Source of the DNA: Anabaena sp051781005
GTDB lineage: Bacteria > Cyanobacteriota > Cyanobacteriia > Cyanobacteriales > Nostocaceae
Length of the DNA: 64,000 nt
Assembly: GCF_051781005.1 (NCBI RefSeq)
Contig: NZ_JBPWOA010000019.1
Coordinates: 1 to 64,000 of the forward strand
Reading direction: 5' to 3'
Positions 62,286 through 64,000 of the stretch are shown here, piece by piece; position 1 is the first letter of the stretch, and every line of letters starts with the position of its first letter. The notes beneath the pieces were generated by a model. The model saw nothing but the letters and a program-made list of their open reading frames with translations, was not told the DNA's origin and searched no databases. Position numbers and translations under genes: made by a program.

Positions 62286-62960
62286 CTTTGCATAGGGAAC
62301 TAAATCTTTTAATCCCAATTCAGCGAAGGCTGCTAAACGCAAACGGCAGGAGTCACAGACACCACAAGCAACATCACCACCAGCATAGCAAGACCAAGTT
62401 AGCTCCCAAGGAACTCCCAACTGGTTGCCTAGTTGGATAATTTCGGTTTTTTTCAAGTTAATTAATGGTGCCACAATATTAATTGGTTGTCCTTCGAGTC
62501 CTTGTTTGGTTCCCAAGCGGAAGACTTCTTGCATAGCTTGGATATAATCAGGACGGCAATCAGGATAACCAGAGTAATCTAAAGCATTCACGCCAATATA
62601 TACCCGTTGCGCGGCGATCGCTTCAGCATAGGCCAAAGCAAAGCTTAAAAAGATGGTATTACGGGCAGGGACGTAGGTTACAGGGATATTTTGTGACATC
62701 TCATCTAGAGAACGTTCCTCAGGGAGAGCGATCGCATGATCCGTTAGCGCCGAACCACCCCATTGCCTTAAATCAAAATTTACCACCTGATGTTTTACAA
62801 CCCCAACCGCTTCAGCAATCAGTAAAGCTGACTCTAGCTCTCGTTGGTGTCGTTGCTGGTAATCAAAGGAAATAGCATAACATTCACAACCATCAGCCCT
62901 TGCTTGGTAGAGAACTGTAGAAGAATCTAATCCCCCAGACAACAAAATTACAGCTTTCAT
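62280..62960 (-). CDS. queC: 7-cyano-7-deazaguanine synthase QueC
   Basis: Makes preQ0 from 7-carboxy-7-deazaguanine and ammonia with ATP, an early step in queuosine synthesis. SGGLDSST at 8-15 is the PP-loop; the zinc site is Cys191, 199, 202 and 205 (SCYAGGDVACGVCDSC). The middle has VPARNTIFLSFA and VNALDYSGYPDCRPDY. 226 aa is usual. queD, queE and queF are not adjacent. The stop codon overlaps a 7-bp repeat array. Confidence 0.94.
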   Translation of the reverse strand: MKAVILLSGGLDSSTVLYQARADGCECYAISFDYQQRHQRELESALLIAEAVGVVKHQVVNFDLRQWGGSALTDHAIALPEERSLDEMSQNIPVTYVPARNTIFLSFALAYAEAIAAQRVYIGVNALDYSGYPDCRPDYIQAMQEVFRLGTKQGLEGQPINIVAPLINLKKTEIIQLGNQLGVPWELTWSCYAGGDVACGVCDSCRLRLAAFAELGLKDLVPYAKY

Positions 62961-63568
62961 CTCAGTTCACAATTTAAGTTTACCCATTGTTTGTTAAATT
63001 ACATCCAAACCAGATGCCACCAATCAACGAACTCAGAACTCAGGACTCAGAACTTAGAAAATCACTAACACCAATTTCTTCCAAAAGGTGAGACAATCAA
63101 CAAAATGCAACAAACCTAAAAAAATAAATATGAAAAAAAATTAATTTCCCTTAGTCTGACGCAACAACCTTGCTGAAGATTATACTTGCAGCGTTAGTTA
63201 TTTAATTGTTTGTAATTTGACTAGCAATACGCGTGATTAATTTGCTACGGATAAAATTAAGTACTTATTCCAGTAATTGATTGCCTAACCGTCACCTGTG
63301 AATTTTTACTTAGGTCTGACGGAGCTTGTAAAGTCAACAAAACAACACATAGTTTTTTGAGTCTATTCTATAAAGAATGGCGCAATTAATAACTATCTAT
63401 CCAAAAGGTAGCCAAATAGTGGGAACCGATCACAAACTTTGAAATTCTTCATAAATAGAACCACTATGTTACCATCTGGATGGTTTTAGACGGATCGCAC
63501 CTGGCGCTTAAGTATAAAGGCCAACGACCGTAGCGTCTTTAAATTTGGTGGTTGAGGAGAAAATAATA
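62961..63568. other. Divergent intergenic region, about 600 bp
   Basis: Contains no coding frame or known RNA. The region after 63300 presumably contains the promoter of the dehydrogenase. Confidence 0.4.
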
Positions 63569-64000
63569 GTGCAAAATAGCATGTCAGTGGCAGAACCAAA
63601 TCTATATTCACAGCGCAACCAGCCACGAGCAATCCGCATAGGCGTGATTGGAGTGGGTAACATGGGACAACATCACACCCGCGTACTGAGTTCAATGAAA
63701 GATGTTGAACTGATAGGCGTTTCCGATATTAATGTTGAGCGAGGCTTAGAAACCGCCAGCAAATACAAAGTCCGTTTTTTTGAAGATTACTGCGATTTGC
63801 TACCCCATATAGATGCAGTTTGTATTGCTGTACCCACTCGCTTACATTATGCTGTTGGCATCAACTGCCTGTTAGCTGGAATTCATGTTTTGATTGAGAA
63901 ACCAATCGCTGCAAGTATTTCTGAAGCAGAATCTCTCGTCAACGCTGCTGCTGAATCTCAATGTATTTTGCAAGTAGGTCACATTGAGCGTTTCAATCCA
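63569..64000 (+). CDS. Gfo/Idh/MocA family dehydrogenase, partial
   Basis: The N-terminal NAD(P)-binding Rossmann domain is seen: IGVIGVGNMGQHHTRVL, ISDINVERG-like region, PTRLHYAV, and the family EKP motif (VLIEKPIAA). Cut by the window edge after about 144 codons of an expected 330-370. The start is the GTG at 63569, supported by gaggag nine bases upstream; ATG 63581 is the alternative. Substrate unknown. Confidence 0.85.
   Translation, partial: MQNSMSVAEPNLYSQRNQPRAIRIGVIGVGNMGQHHTRVLSSMKDVELIGVSDINVERGLETASKYKVRFFEDYCDLLPHIDAVCIAVPTRLHYAVGINCLLAGIHVLIEKPIAASISEAESLVNAAAESQCILQVGHIERFNP

Overview
The window looks like chromosome from a filamentous, probably heterocyst-forming cyanobacterium (Nostocales, Nostoc/Anabaena-like). 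The evidence is the many HIP1 octamers (gcgatcgc), cyanobacterial or plastid-type genes (ycf34, a Psb35-like PSII protein, a ChlH/BchH-family chelatase subunit, a HCF164/TxlA-type thioredoxin, neutral invertases of family GH100), 7-bp tandem repeats between genes, and AT-rich DNA full of small dispersed repeats. The order is mostly single genes or pairs on both strands, with few operons.

Layout. 1-9.7 kb: 3' end of an unknown protein, then tsaB, ycf34, a CCA-adding enzyme, a large PAS/GAF hybrid histidine kinase, rsmB and a TerB-like protein. 9.7-17 kb: Psb35-like protein, class A PBP, folK, a Nudix hydrolase, an orphan degenerate PstB-like ATPase and a secreted TPR protein. 17-18.6 kb: a mobile-element graveyard (IS110 remnant, ISAs1-like remnant, 5'-truncated WD40/J-domain gene). 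19.3-22.5 kb: tandem GH100 invertases, the second with Tyr at the catalytic Asp position. 22.7-24 kb: a helical protein plus PIN-domain pair whose last stop codon comes from a MITE. 24-37.9 kb: a ChlH paralogue with an in-frame repeat insertion, an amidase, CHAD, NIL-ferredoxin, thioredoxin, DUF1499, EVE, murG and a prolyl aminopeptidase. 37.9-39.4 kb: a 1.5-kb gene-free stretch with several strong hairpins, including terminator-like ones. 39.4-45 kb: a REC-GAF-GGDEF protein, a pair of exported proteins and a lone sugar-ABC permease. 45-50.3 kb: a redox/signalling cluster (response regulator fused to a CxxC-less thioredoxin-reductase fold, then two cyclic-nucleotide-binding histidine kinases). 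50.9-58.4 kb: a giant TamB-like protein with an in-frame repeat insertion, DUF3110 and murQ. 58.4-64 kb: an ISAs1-like end, a complete IS5-like element with a split transposase, tRNA-Met(CAT), a membrane-anchored protein, a CNNM/CorC transporter-like protein, queC and the start of a Gfo/Idh/MocA dehydrogenase.

How the genes fit together. Envelope biogenesis is well represented (PBP, MurG, MurQ, amidase, TamB). tsaB, the CCA-adding enzyme, rsmB, queC and tRNA-Met serve translation. The invertases control sucrose breakdown, which in these organisms links vegetative cells and heterocysts. The cluster at 45-50 kb is the best candidate for a co-working signalling module. The main unusual points are the apparent active-site loss in one of two tandem invertases, the atypical PstB, the helical/PIN pair, repeat DNA inserted in frame into two large genes, and possible small RNAs at 38-38.7 kb. 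No database search was possible; family names rest on motifs and recall.
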